The position numbers and the translations under genes are program-made. Below are positions 8,023-17,060 of a stretch of DNA of 17,060 nucleotides, in pieces. A model generated the notes under the pieces. It did not search any database. It saw only the letters and a program-made list of their open reading frames with translations, and was not told the DNA's origin. Source of the stretch: Trueperaceae bacterium (lineage in GTDB: Bacteria; Deinococcota; Deinococci; Deinococcales; Trueperaceae); assembly GCA_024636105.1 (NCBI GenBank), contig JAGXHO010000214.1:1-17060 (forward strand), given 5' to 3'. Every line of letters begins with the position of its first letter. Within the stretch, counting starts at the first letter, position 1.

Positions 8023-8028
8023 GCCGTC

Positions 8029-8607
8029 GTGCCCAAACCCCGCGTCGTCGGCGGCCGCGCCCGCGGTCGCCCCCTCGAGACCCCCCGCCAGGGCACCCGT
8101 CCGACCCCGTCGCGCGTGCGCGAGGCGATGTTCGACGTGCTCGCCTTCGAGCCACGAGGCGTGTTCCTCGACCTCTTCGCCGGCTCGGGCGCGTTGGGGC
8201 TCGAAGCAGCTTCGCGCGGCTGGCGGGCGATCTGCGTCGACCTCGCGCGCGAGGCCGTCGACGTGGTGCGCCGCAACGCGCGCGCGACCGGACTCGACGT
8301 CGAGGTCCGGCGCGGCGACGCGCTCGCAGTCGCCCGCACCCTGCGCGGCCACGTGGACGTGTGCAGCGCGGCGCCGCCCTACCCGGCGGACCTGCCGGCG
8401 ATCTTCCAGGCGCTCCTCGACTCGGAGTGCGTGCGGCCCGGGGGTCGGTACGTGTTCCAGCACCCCACGAAGCTCGAGCTCGCGCTCACGCGAAGCGGCG
8501 TCGCGGCGCCCGTCGACCGCCGCGCCTACGGCACCAACTCGCTCACGTGGGTGCGCGTGCCGGACGCCGTTCCCGATGCCAGCGCCGACGACGTGGCGCC
8601 CGGGTAG
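8029..8607 (+). CDS. rsmD: 16S rRNA (guanine-966-N2)-methyltransferase RsmD, variant active site
   Basis: RsmD uses S-adenosylmethionine to methylate N2 of G966 in 16S rRNA on the small subunit. The 192-residue protein has the family opening VVGGRARGRPL, RPTPSRVREAMFDVL (24-38), SAM motif I FLDLFAGSGALGLEAASRG (46-64), acidic motif II VDLAREAV, and a late GGRYVFQHPTKLEL. The catalytic motif, normally DPPY or NPPY, is APPY here (residues 115-118). From memory the Thermus thermophilus homologue also has APPY, so this may be a lineage trait rather than inactivation. Length is normal for RsmD. The GTG start is set by a -10 box 6 nt upstream and by the conserved N-terminus. The last 15 or so residues are a poorly conserved tail. 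Confidence 0.88.
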   Translation: MPKPRVVGGRARGRPLETPRQGTRPTPSRVREAMFDVLAFEPRGVFLDLFAGSGALGLEAASRGWRAICVDLAREAVDVVRRNARATGLDVEVRRGDALAVARTLRGHVDVCSAAPPYPADLPAIFQALLDSECVRPGGRYVFQHPTKLELALTRSGVAAPVDRRAYGTNSLTWVRVPDAVPDASADDVAPG

Positions 8608-8670
8608 GCACCGGCCCAGATCGGCTCGGCAGCCGTCGCCACGCGTTCGGAAGGCGTCGTCGACAGGTGC

Positions 8671-8676
8671 TAGACT
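8671..8676 (+). promoter_or_regulatory. Probable extended -10 box of the secA-pyrF operon
   Basis: TGC-TAGACT is an extended -10 in the 192-nt gap between rsmD and secA. It predicts a start near 8683 and a leader of about 117 nt. The leader ends in GAAGGGG, an acceptable ribosome site 8 nt before the ATG at 8800. No good -35 is seen. Confidence 0.45.
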
Positions 8677-8758
8677 CGCGCGACGCCGCGCGCCGGGGTC
8701 GTCGGGCATGCGCCCGAGGCCCGCCGAGCGCGCGCACCCGAAGCGTGAACCGACCGGC

Positions 8759-8774
8759 CGGAGGAACGCCTCCG
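8759..8774 (+). promoter_or_regulatory. Hairpin in the secA leader
   Basis: CGGAGG (8759-8764) and CCTCCG (8769-8774) form a perfect 6-bp stem around AACG, 25 nt before the secA start. The stem hides a GGAGG; the likely working ribosome site is the GAAGGGG further on. No T-run follows, so it is not a clear terminator. A role in secA translation control is possible but unproven. Confidence 0.35.
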
Positions 8775-8799
8775 CGTCGCTCCCGAAGGGGCCCACCCG

Positions 8800-11600
<2,801 letters not shown>

Positions 11601-11604
<4 letters not shown>

Positions 11605-12494
11605 CCGCCGGTTTCTCCGAGCGCGTGCACGCGCGCGTGCGGTCGCTCGACACCCGCGTGTGTTTGGGCATCGACCCGCGCCCGCACGGGCACCCGAGCA
11701 CGCACCCGGCGGCGCACGGCGGCGATCCTGCCAAGACGGCGCTCGCCATCGTGGCCTACGTGCGGACCGTGCTCGATGCGACCGACGACCTCATCGCCTG
11801 CGCCAAGCCGCAGAGCGCCTTCTTCGAGGCGCTGGGGGTACCGGGCGTCATCGCGCTCGCGCAGGTGCTGGCCGACCTCCGCGAGCGCGGCATCCCGGCG
11901 ATCCTCGACGCGAAGCGCGGCGACATCGGGACCACGGCCGAGGCGTACGCGGCCGCGTACCTCGCCGACGGCGTGTTCGCGGCGGACGCGCTGACCGTCA
12001 ACGCTTACCTCGGCCTCGACACGCTCGAGCCCTTCCTCGACGCGGCGGTCGCGAACGAGCGCGGCGTGTTCGTGCTGGTCAAGACCTCGAACCCAGGCAG
12101 CGGCGACGTTCAGGACGTCGCAACCGACGATGGGCGGCGCGTCCACGAACGTCTGGCCGACGCGCTCACGGCGCGCGCCGAGCAGTTGCCGGTCGACGCC
12201 GACGGCTACACCGCGCTCGGCGCGGTGGTCGGCGCCACGTACCCCGCCGAGTTGGCCGCGCTCCGGGCGCGGCTGCCGCGTTCGCTCCTGCTGGTGCCTG
12301 GGTACGGCGCCCAGGGGGGCACGGGGGCCGACGCAGCCGGAGCCTTCGATCCCGCCGGCCTGGGCGCGGTCGTCAACGCCAGCCGGACGCTGCTCTACCC
12401 CGCAGGCGGCACCGACGTGGCCGCAGCGGCGCGCGCGGCTGCGACCGCGATGCGCGACGACCTGAACCGGGCGTCGGACGCCCGCACGGCTTAG
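11601..12494 (+). CDS. pyrF: Orotidine 5'-phosphate decarboxylase (type 2)
   Basis: This enzyme converts OMP to UMP, the last step of de novo pyrimidine synthesis. The 297-residue sequence has the phosphate/substrate opening CLGIDPRP (21-28), KPQSAFFE (69-76), and the catalytic [15 protein letters not shown] (103-117) in which Asp103, Lys105 and Asp108 match the D-x-K-x-x-D active site. [20 protein letters not shown] and [10 protein letters not shown] follow. The [15 protein letters not shown] pattern and length mark the longer type 2 subfamily known in mycobacteria, Myxococcus and Deinococcota. GTG 11601 overlaps the secA TGA as GTGA, so translation is coupled to secA, an uncommon partnership of export and nucleotide genes. 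Upstream AAGG could serve as a weak ribosome site within secA. Stop TAG at 12492. Confidence 0.93.
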
Positions 12495-12523
12495 GTTGAT
12501 CCATGCCGCTCTAGCTCGGTGCC

Positions 12524-13245
12524 GTGAACGCCTTCAGCGCCGTGCTATTCGTCCCGGTCCCGTCCGCCTGGCGCCCGCGTGCCGCGTCGTGGCTCGCGAG
12601 GCTCGGCGCCGACCCGACCCGCGTCGGCGCGTGGCTGGACGTCCTCGAACGCCGCGCCGACGGGGCCCACGATTGGCGCGAGGTGCTCGCGAACGAGACC
12701 TTCCCGGACGGCCGTGCGATGCCGGTGGTGCGCGCCTAGAACGACGCGCTGGAGCAGGTCGGGGCCGGGGTGGCCGTCGTGCCCATGTGGTCACGCGGCC
12801 CACTCCCCTTAGCGCTGGACGTCTGGGGACCCGGCGCGCGCGGGGGCGAACCCGACACGCTGGGGTTGGAGCTCCTCGTGCACCGCACGACGCTGCAGCC
12901 CCCCGACGCTCCAGCGCCCGATCCCATCGGCTACGCCGTGCGCCGAGCGTCCCTAGGCGACGCCTTCGGCGACCTGATGGCCGAGGCGTGCGAGGTCTTC
13001 GAACCGGTCTTCGCGCTCGCGGACGGGATGCAGCCGGTCTCGGACTTCCTCGCCCGCGCCACCGCGGAGCGCGCCCGGCACCCTGCACCGGACGGCGCGC
13101 GCCTGGCCGACGACGCGTGGGCGCTCACGTATTGGTCGCCCGAGCGGCTCGACGACGACCTCTCCGCCCGCCTCGCGCGCGCCTCGAGCCGCCGCTCGCG
13201 CAGCAACTGGGTCTGCGGAGCAACCACCTGCTCTTCCGCACCTAG
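12524..13245 (+). pseudogene. Unidentified pseudogene with an amber codon and a frameshift
   Basis: From GTG 12524 the frame reads MNAFSAVLFVPVPSAWRPR for 71 codons to TAG 12737-12739 (a GAG to TAG change would explain it, giving VVRAENDALEQ). The same frame reopens at once and runs through VVPMWSRGPLPLALDVWGP, GYAVRRASLGDAFGDLM and ALTYWSPERLDDDLSARL. At a CG-dinucleotide run (13174-13182) the sensible sequence moves to another frame, continuing as ARLEPPLAQQLGLRSNHLLFRT and ending at TAG 13243-13245. The span of 722 nt is one short of a multiple of three, so one base has been lost. The intact protein would have had about 240 residues, soluble, with no motif I recognise. Two independent lesions argue for decay. 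The stop shares a CTAG with the converging gene. Confidence 0.7.
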
Positions 13246-14093
13246 CGCGGAGTCTGCAAGATCCGCCCCATACCCATCGGCGACAGGTTGGTGCGCACGC
13301 GCGGCAACATCCGCAAGAAGGTCAGCACCGGCGCCGGATCGCCCACGAAGACCGCGGAGAAGGCGTCGAGTTCGGCGACGAGCGGGTGGGTGAAGGCGAA
13401 CACGTCCACCTCCTCGCCCATCGGCACCTCGTGCGGCCAGGCGCCCGGGAGGTCCGGTTCGCTTCCGACGAGGTACATGCGCGCACGGTTCTCGGCAAGG
13501 AACAGGTCCACCGCCACCGGCGCCACCGCGCCGACGTAGGCCGTCACGTCGTAGGCGCACGTGGCGAGCCGCGCCGCGGCCGAGCGAAGCGCACCGTCCC
13601 AGGCCTGATCGTTCGGCCGCGTGACGATCACGCGCGGGTACGCCGACCAGTTCCACACCAGCCCGAGGAAGGCGATGCGGCCGGCGTCCTCCGGCGTCCA
13701 CGCCACGAGCGCCGCGGGACGCAGAACCGGTGCGATGCGCGCGACCAACGCGTCCAGATCGGCGCCGACGCGCGCCAGGTCCGTCGGATCGCCGGCGATC
13801 GGCGCGGCGACGCCGTACCAACCGGCGACCACGTCGAGCGAACCCTGCCACACATCGGGCGCCATCGGATCGACCTCGGCCCCGCGGGCGATCACGCGCC
13901 GCTCGCGCAGGTAGCGCAGGTCCTCGGCCTGGGGGTGGTCGTCCGGCAACTCGAGCCGCCCCACCACGACGGATCGTGGCAGGGCGGGTTCCAAGGTGCG
14001 GACGACGTGGGCGAGGGCGGGGAGGGGGTGGGTGGCAGGCGGCAGGGCGCAGGCGGACGCTACGACCGTGTTCGGCAGGACGAACGCGAACAC
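13242..14093 (-). CDS. Unidentified, probably exported protein (start uncertain)
   Basis: From GTG 14093 this gives 283 residues beginning MFAFVLPNTVVASACALPP. Reading back in frame adds FLLFVV and a basic RRARPRA stretch, which together would make a normal signal peptide with cleavage near VASA. No ATG, GTG or TTG lies upstream in that frame; only a CTG overlapping the preceding stop (14174) does. An ATG at 14134 is one frame off. So the true start is either a non-standard CTG or has been lost by a frameshift in the GC-rich inverted repeat at 14111-14153. The mature part is Ala/Val/Asp-rich and soluble, with LVWNWSAYPRVIV and VDLFLAENRARMYLVG as its most distinctive stretches. I recognise no family. 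It follows the PPC lipoprotein gene on the same strand and ends in a CTAG shared with the pseudogene. Confidence 0.6.
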   Translation of the reverse strand: MFAFVLPNTVVASACALPPATHPLPALAHVVRTLEPALPRSVVVGRLELPDDHPQAEDLRYLRERRVIARGAEVDPMAPDVWQGSLDVVAGWYGVAAPIAGDPTDLARVGADLDALVARIAPVLRPAALVAWTPEDAGRIAFLGLVWNWSAYPRVIVTRPNDQAWDGALRSAAARLATCAYDVTAYVGAVAPVAVDLFLAENRARMYLVGSEPDLPGAWPHEVPMGEEVDVFAFTHPLVAELDAFSAVFVGDPAPVLTFLRMLPRVRTNLSPMGMGRILQTPR

Positions 14094-14110
14094 GACGAAG
14101 AGCAGGAAGG

Positions 14111-14153
14111 CCCGCGGGCGGGCGCGACGACCATTGCGGCGCCCGCCCGCGGG
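14111..14153. repeat. 15-bp perfect GC-rich inverted repeat
   Basis: CCCGCGGGCGGGCGC (14111-14125) is exactly complementary in reverse to GCGCCCGCCCGCGGG (14139-14153), with a 13-nt loop. On the minus strand it starts 18 nt after the PPC lipoprotein stop and is followed by the pyrimidine-rich CCTTCCTGCTCTTCGTC, which makes it a strong-stem, weak-tail terminator candidate. It also covers the possible N-terminal coding region of the next gene. Confidence 0.65.
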
Positions 14154-14170
14154 TGCCCTCGAGTGAGGCC

Positions 14171-15040
14171 TCAGCGCGTCGTCACCGACAACGTCGGAGG
14201 ATCGTTCGTGACTTGAACCGAGTAGCCCGAGGTCGCGCTGGGACCTGCGCGACCGGCGGCCGAGGTGACGCGAAGCACGTCGCCGTCGAGGAGGCCTTCG
14301 ACCTGTCGACCGCTCGTGCCGTCGAGCACGACGCAGTCACCGCAGTCCACGATCTCGAGTTGGAGACCCAACGCGAGGTCGAACGGGTCGAACACGACGA
14401 AGAAGCTCCCCGCCGAGGTTGCCTCGTACACGAAGTAGTCCGTGTCGCCGAGACGCTCGATGGCGCCCTGGTCCGATTCCCCGCTGTTCAGCACGATCGC
14501 GGACGCCACGGAGTCGTTGGCTTCGTTCTGGTCCGTCGCGTCGATGGTGAAGGCGAAGAGCTCGAAACTCGCGTTGGAGCCGGAGGTGTTCGTCACGGAC
14601 ACGACGTACGAAGACGCCGTAGACGGCACGGCGACGCACGGGCCGAGGCACGTAAAGGCGACGGAGATCGACGACCCCGCGACGCCCTCTGCCGACGACG
14701 AGAGGGCAGAGAGCGAGGAGACGAAGTACGTCGGCGTGTTGGAGACGGCGATGCGCGTTCCGCCGGCGGTGAAGATCGACACGCGCAGCCCGGACGATCC
14801 CTGAACCTCGGCGTACACCAAGTCTCGGACGAAGCTCACGTCCAGTTCGAAGTAGCGGGTGGCGCCCGGTGAAAGCGTCCCATTGGCCTGAACCGAGGGA
14901 GTGGCGGTGTCCTGGGCATCGACGGTGTCGGCGAACGTTGGCGGCCAGGTCGGCCCCGGCGTGACCGTGACTTGACATGCGGCGAGCACCAAGGCAAGCG
15001 CGGCGAGGGCCGCGAAGGACGAAAGGCGACGGTGGGTCAT
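14171..15040 (-). CDS. Secreted lipoprotein with PPC-like domains
   Basis: The ATG at 15040 is set by AGGAGGT five nt upstream; in-frame codons further 5' (to 15064) lack a site. The 289-residue product opens MTHRRLSSFAALAALALVLAAC, a lipoprotein signal with lipobox LAAC and acylated Cys22. Two beta-rich modules follow. The first (about 45-160) has LSPGATRYFELDV and RVSIFTAGGTRIAVS. The second (about 175-280) has NEANDSVASAIVL, GAIERLGDTDYFVYEATSAGSFFVVF and YSVQVTN, the typical layout of bacterial pre-peptidase C-terminal (PPC) domains: start at an Asn-Asp turn, G-DxDYF strand, terminal Y-V-V strand. Four cysteines in two close pairs (CLGPC, CGDC) may form disulfides outside the membrane. 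A surface-binding role is inference. Low Arg and higher Ser/Thr content set it apart from its neighbours, as is usual for exported proteins. Confidence 0.85.
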   Translation of the reverse strand: MTHRRLSSFAALAALALVLAACQVTVTPGPTWPPTFADTVDAQDTATPSVQANGTLSPGATRYFELDVSFVRDLVYAEVQGSSGLRVSIFTAGGTRIAVSNTPTYFVSSLSALSSSAEGVAGSSISVAFTCLGPCVAVPSTASSYVVSVTNTSGSNASFELFAFTIDATDQNEANDSVASAIVLNSGESDQGAIERLGDTDYFVYEATSAGSFFVVFDPFDLALGLQLEIVDCGDCVVLDGTSGRQVEGLLDGDVLRVTSAAGRAGPSATSGYSVQVTNDPPTLSVTTR

Positions 15041-15045
15041 GAAGG

Positions 15046-15068
15046 ACCTCCTAGTTCGCCTCATCGTA
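15046..15068 (-). promoter_or_regulatory. -10 box and Shine-Dalgarno of the PPC lipoprotein gene
   Basis: On the minus strand TACGAT (15068-15063) is followed, after a short leader, by AGGAGGT (15052-15046) and the ATG at 15040. The predicted leader is only about 16 nt. This contrasts with the leaderless starts elsewhere and supports ATG 15040 over upstream codons. Confidence 0.5.
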
Positions 15069-15124
15069 GCCCCCCGACCCGTACCCAGGCTGGCGTGACC
15101 GTCACCGACCGTTCACGTGCCGAC

Positions 15125-16756
15125 CTACTCGACGATCAAGAGGTAGGGGTAGAGATCGGGGCCTCCGCCGTGGACCTCGAGCTCCAGATCCGGATGCGCC
15201 TCCTCGATGAGGCCCACCAGCGCGTGCGCCGCCTCCTCGCCGGTGGCCACCGCGTAGAACAGCGTCCCCAGCTCGGCGTCGTCCGCCACGCCCTCGAGCA
15301 TAGCCAACATGCACGCCTCGGCGGTCTCGGAGGTCTGCACCAACGCGCCGTCCAGGAGACCGATGTAGGCCCCCTCGTGCACGTCGACGCCGTCGATCGA
15401 GGCGTCGCGGCTGGCGACGGTGACCTCGAGGGTGCGCGCGTCCTTGGCGGCGCGCTCCATCGCGGGCACCACGGCGTCGACCTCGGATCCCTCCGAGAAG
15501 GCGACCGAAGCAGCGAGGCCCTGACCCAGCGTGCGGGTCGGTAGGACGACCACGCGCTTCTCGGGGACCAACTCGGCCACGCGCTCTGCGGCGAGGATGA
15601 TGTTCTTGTTGTTCGGGAGCACCACCACCGCGGGCGCGCCCAGCGAGCGCACCGCATCGGCGATGTCCTGCACCGAGGGGTTGTTCGTTTGCCCGCCACC
15701 GACCACGCGGGCGCCGAGGCTGCGGAACGCCTTGGTGATCCCGTACCCGCTCGATACCGCCACCAGACCGGTCTTCGGAGGCTCGGCGGCCTCCATGTCG
15801 ATATCGGCGAGGATCTCGGAGTGCTGTTCCGACATGTCCTCGACCTTGGAGCGCACCATCCGGCCGTAGCGTGCGACGAGCGCGAGCAGCTTCTCGGGCT
15901 CCTCGGTGTGGATGTGGCCCTTCACGAAGCCCTCGGCGCCCACGACCAGCAGCGAGTCGCCGAACGAGGCCACGGCCTCCTGGATCTCGCGCGTCTCGAC
16001 GCTCACCTCGGCGAGCAGGAACTCGGTGCAGAACCCGAAGGCCTCCTCCTCGAACTGCTCCTGCGCGCGGGTCGTCACCTTGGGGGGTGGCGGCAGCGGC
16101 TTGCCCTCGAAGGCGGCGATCAGCCCCTCGAGAAGCCGTAGGAAGCCCAGCCCGCCGGCGTCGACCACGCCGGCCTGCTTGAGGATCGGGAGCTGCTCGG
16201 GCGTGCGCGCGAGCGCTTCGTGGCCGGCCGCGAGCGCACGCTCGAGCAGGGCGACCGGCTTCTCTCCGTCGAGCGGCTTGGCGACCGCGTCGGCCGCGAG
16301 GCGCACGACCGTCAGGATCGTGCCCTCCACGGGCTTCATCACGGCGGCGTAGGCGGTCTTGGTCGCACCCGTCAACGCTTTAGCGAGCACCGCCGCGGTC
16401 AGCGCGTCGTGCTCCTTGACGACGTCGGCGAACCCCTTGAGGACCTGCGACAAGATCACGCCGGAGTTGCCGCGCGCGCCGAGCAGCGACCCGTAGGCGA
16501 GCGCATGAGCGACGTCGGCCATGGCCGTCGGTGCCTCCTCGAGCAGTTGCCGGCGCACGGACTGCAGCGTCAGGTGCATGTTGGTACCGGTGTCGCCATC
16601 GGGCACCGGGTAGACGTTGAGGGCGTTGACCTCGTCGATGTGGACGCCGAGGAAGTCGGTGGCGAAGACGAAGGCGTCGGCCAGCGCGATCGGCGGCAGC
16701 GCCGCCGCGTCGACCCCGACCGCCGCCGCCCGCTTCGCGGTCGGACCTTCACCCAC
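15125..16756 (-). CDS. fakA: Fatty acid kinase FakA-type (DAK2/YloV) protein
   Basis: FakA phosphorylates fatty acids held by a FakB binding protein, feeding exogenous fatty acids into phospholipid synthesis. The 543 residues match the family length. The N-terminal DAK2 kinase domain shows NVYPVPDGDTGTNM (47-60), whose aspartates bind Mg-ATP, and GARGNSGVILSQ (93-104). The middle domain has FCTEFLL (242-248) and VKGHIHTEEP (278-287); C243 with H281 and H283 is a probable metal site. The C-terminal DegV-like domain carries GGGQTNNPSVQDI, VVLPNNKNIILAA and a terminal GGGPDLYPYLLIVE. GTG 16756 overlaps the upstream Asp23-family stop by 8 nt, so the pair is coupled; this asp23-fakA order is common in Gram-positives and Deinococcota. 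No FakB gene is in the window. It was long annotated as a dihydroxyacetone kinase-like protein. Confidence 0.92.
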   Translation of the reverse strand: MGEGPTAKRAAAVGVDAAALPPIALADAFVFATDFLGVHIDEVNALNVYPVPDGDTGTNMHLTLQSVRRQLLEEAPTAMADVAHALAYGSLLGARGNSGVILSQVLKGFADVVKEHDALTAAVLAKALTGATKTAYAAVMKPVEGTILTVVRLAADAVAKPLDGEKPVALLERALAAGHEALARTPEQLPILKQAGVVDAGGLGFLRLLEGLIAAFEGKPLPPPPKVTTRAQEQFEEEAFGFCTEFLLAEVSVETREIQEAVASFGDSLLVVGAEGFVKGHIHTEEPEKLLALVARYGRMVRSKVEDMSEQHSEILADIDMEAAEPPKTGLVAVSSGYGITKAFRSLGARVVGGGQTNNPSVQDIADAVRSLGAPAVVVLPNNKNIILAAERVAELVPEKRVVVLPTRTLGQGLAASVAFSEGSEVDAVVPAMERAAKDARTLEVTVASRDASIDGVDVHEGAYIGLLDGALVQTSETAEACMLAMLEGVADDAELGTLFYAVATGEEAAHALVGLIEEAHPDLELEVHGGGPDLYPYLLIVE

Positions 16757-17060
16757 GGCTGACCCCAGCGACGTGGACCTTGACCTCGTCCACCTCGACG
16801 CCGGCGTAGGTGCGGGCGGCGTACCGCACCCGCTCGACGACCGACTCGGCCACCGCCGGGATGTTCACGCCGTAAGCGACGACGACGTGCAGCACGACTT
16901 CGGCGCGGGTGGCGTCCTCCGAGCGGTCGATCTCGACCCCCTCGTCCACTTGCGACACCCCGAGGATCCGCCGCAACCCCTCGCTGAGGCTGGCTGGCGC
17001 CATGCCGACGACGCCGGGTACCTCGTGGGCGGCAAGGCCGATGACCGTCGCCAGCGCGCC
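16749..17060 (-). CDS. Asp23/Gls24-family protein (5' end outside the window)
   Basis: The visible 103 residues lack only the first part of the protein. In-frame sequence runs to the window edge and contains ALATVIGLAAHEVPGVVGMAP, the typical Asp23/Gls24 (DUF322) opening, so the ATG at 17003 is internal. The rest, with VHVVVAYGVNIPAVAESVVERV-like strand-helix order (here VVLHVVVAYGVNIPAVAE) and a final VDEVKVHVAGV, matches the family. These small proteins are envelope-associated stress or scaffold factors; in this gene order they precede fakA. The stop at 16749-16751 lies within the fakA start region. Confidence 0.88.
   Translation of the reverse strand, partial: GALATVIGLAAHEVPGVVGMAPASLSEGLRRILGVSQVDEGVEIDRSEDATRAEVVLHVVVAYGVNIPAVAESVVERVRYAARTYAGVEVDEVKVHVAGVSRG

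Noticed and set aside
8708..8799. A possible secA leader peptide starting at ATG 8708
   Set aside because: The frame does not stop before secA but runs far into it out of frame, there is no ribosome site, and the sequence has no arrest-peptide features.
12737..12739. TAG read as a sense codon (recoding or readthrough)
   Set aside because: TAG ends several intact genes here (pyrF, HNH, fakA), there is no recoding element after it, and a second lesion lies downstream in the same gene.
15096..15106. Palindrome GTGAC-C-GTCAC between the fakA and PPC lipoprotein genes
   Set aside because: Five-base arms are short for a GC-rich region, and no T-run or promoter relation supports a terminator or operator call.

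Overview
The window is high-GC bacterial chromosome, densely coding on both strands, and looks like Deinococcota (Deinococcus-Thermus), perhaps near Truepera. This placement is inference. It rests on very high GC, on TANNNT -10 boxes sitting 5-7 nt before start codons (the leaderless-transcript pattern described in Deinococcus), and on an RsmD carrying APPY instead of DPPY, which I remember from the Thermus protein. No search was run.

Layout. 2-346: tail of an unidentified gene. 368-3705: two-gene ABC transporter of the MacB/LolCDE type, a permease with two FtsX modules and an overlapping ATPase. 3719-4630 (-): lipoprotein with two LEA-2-like domains. 4803-5825: D-Ala-D-Ala ligase behind a canonical promoter with a palindromic operator candidate. 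5953-6564: HNH nuclease with an unresolved start. 6561-6914 (-): small four-helix holin-IV-type membrane protein. 7047-7990 (-): tandem-GNAT acetyltransferase gene broken by a one-base deletion. 8029-8607: rsmD, divergent from it. 8800-12494: secA and pyrF, overlapping by stop/start. 12524-13245: unidentified pseudogene with an amber codon and a frameshift. 13242-14093 (-): unidentified, probably exported protein. 14171-15040 (-): PPC-type lipoprotein. 15125-17060 (-): fakA preceded by an Asp23-family gene that runs off the window.

The core genes (ddl, rsmD, secA, pyrF, fakA) are intact and serve peptidoglycan precursor synthesis, 16S rRNA methylation, protein export, UMP synthesis and fatty-acid phosphorylation. 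The accessory genes between them show lesions or uncertain starts, which suggests decay rather than random sequence error. There is no prophage, transposon, CRISPR array, defence island or biosynthetic cluster, and no gap longer than 300 bases without a gene.

I did not find a convincing new multi-gene system. The best leads are regulatory or structural: the ddl promoter/operator, the compact divergent GNAT/rsmD promoter, CTAG-centred palindromes at gene ends (one present as a 23-bp tandem repeat), a 15-bp GC-rich inverted repeat at 14111-14153, and the RsmD active-site variant.
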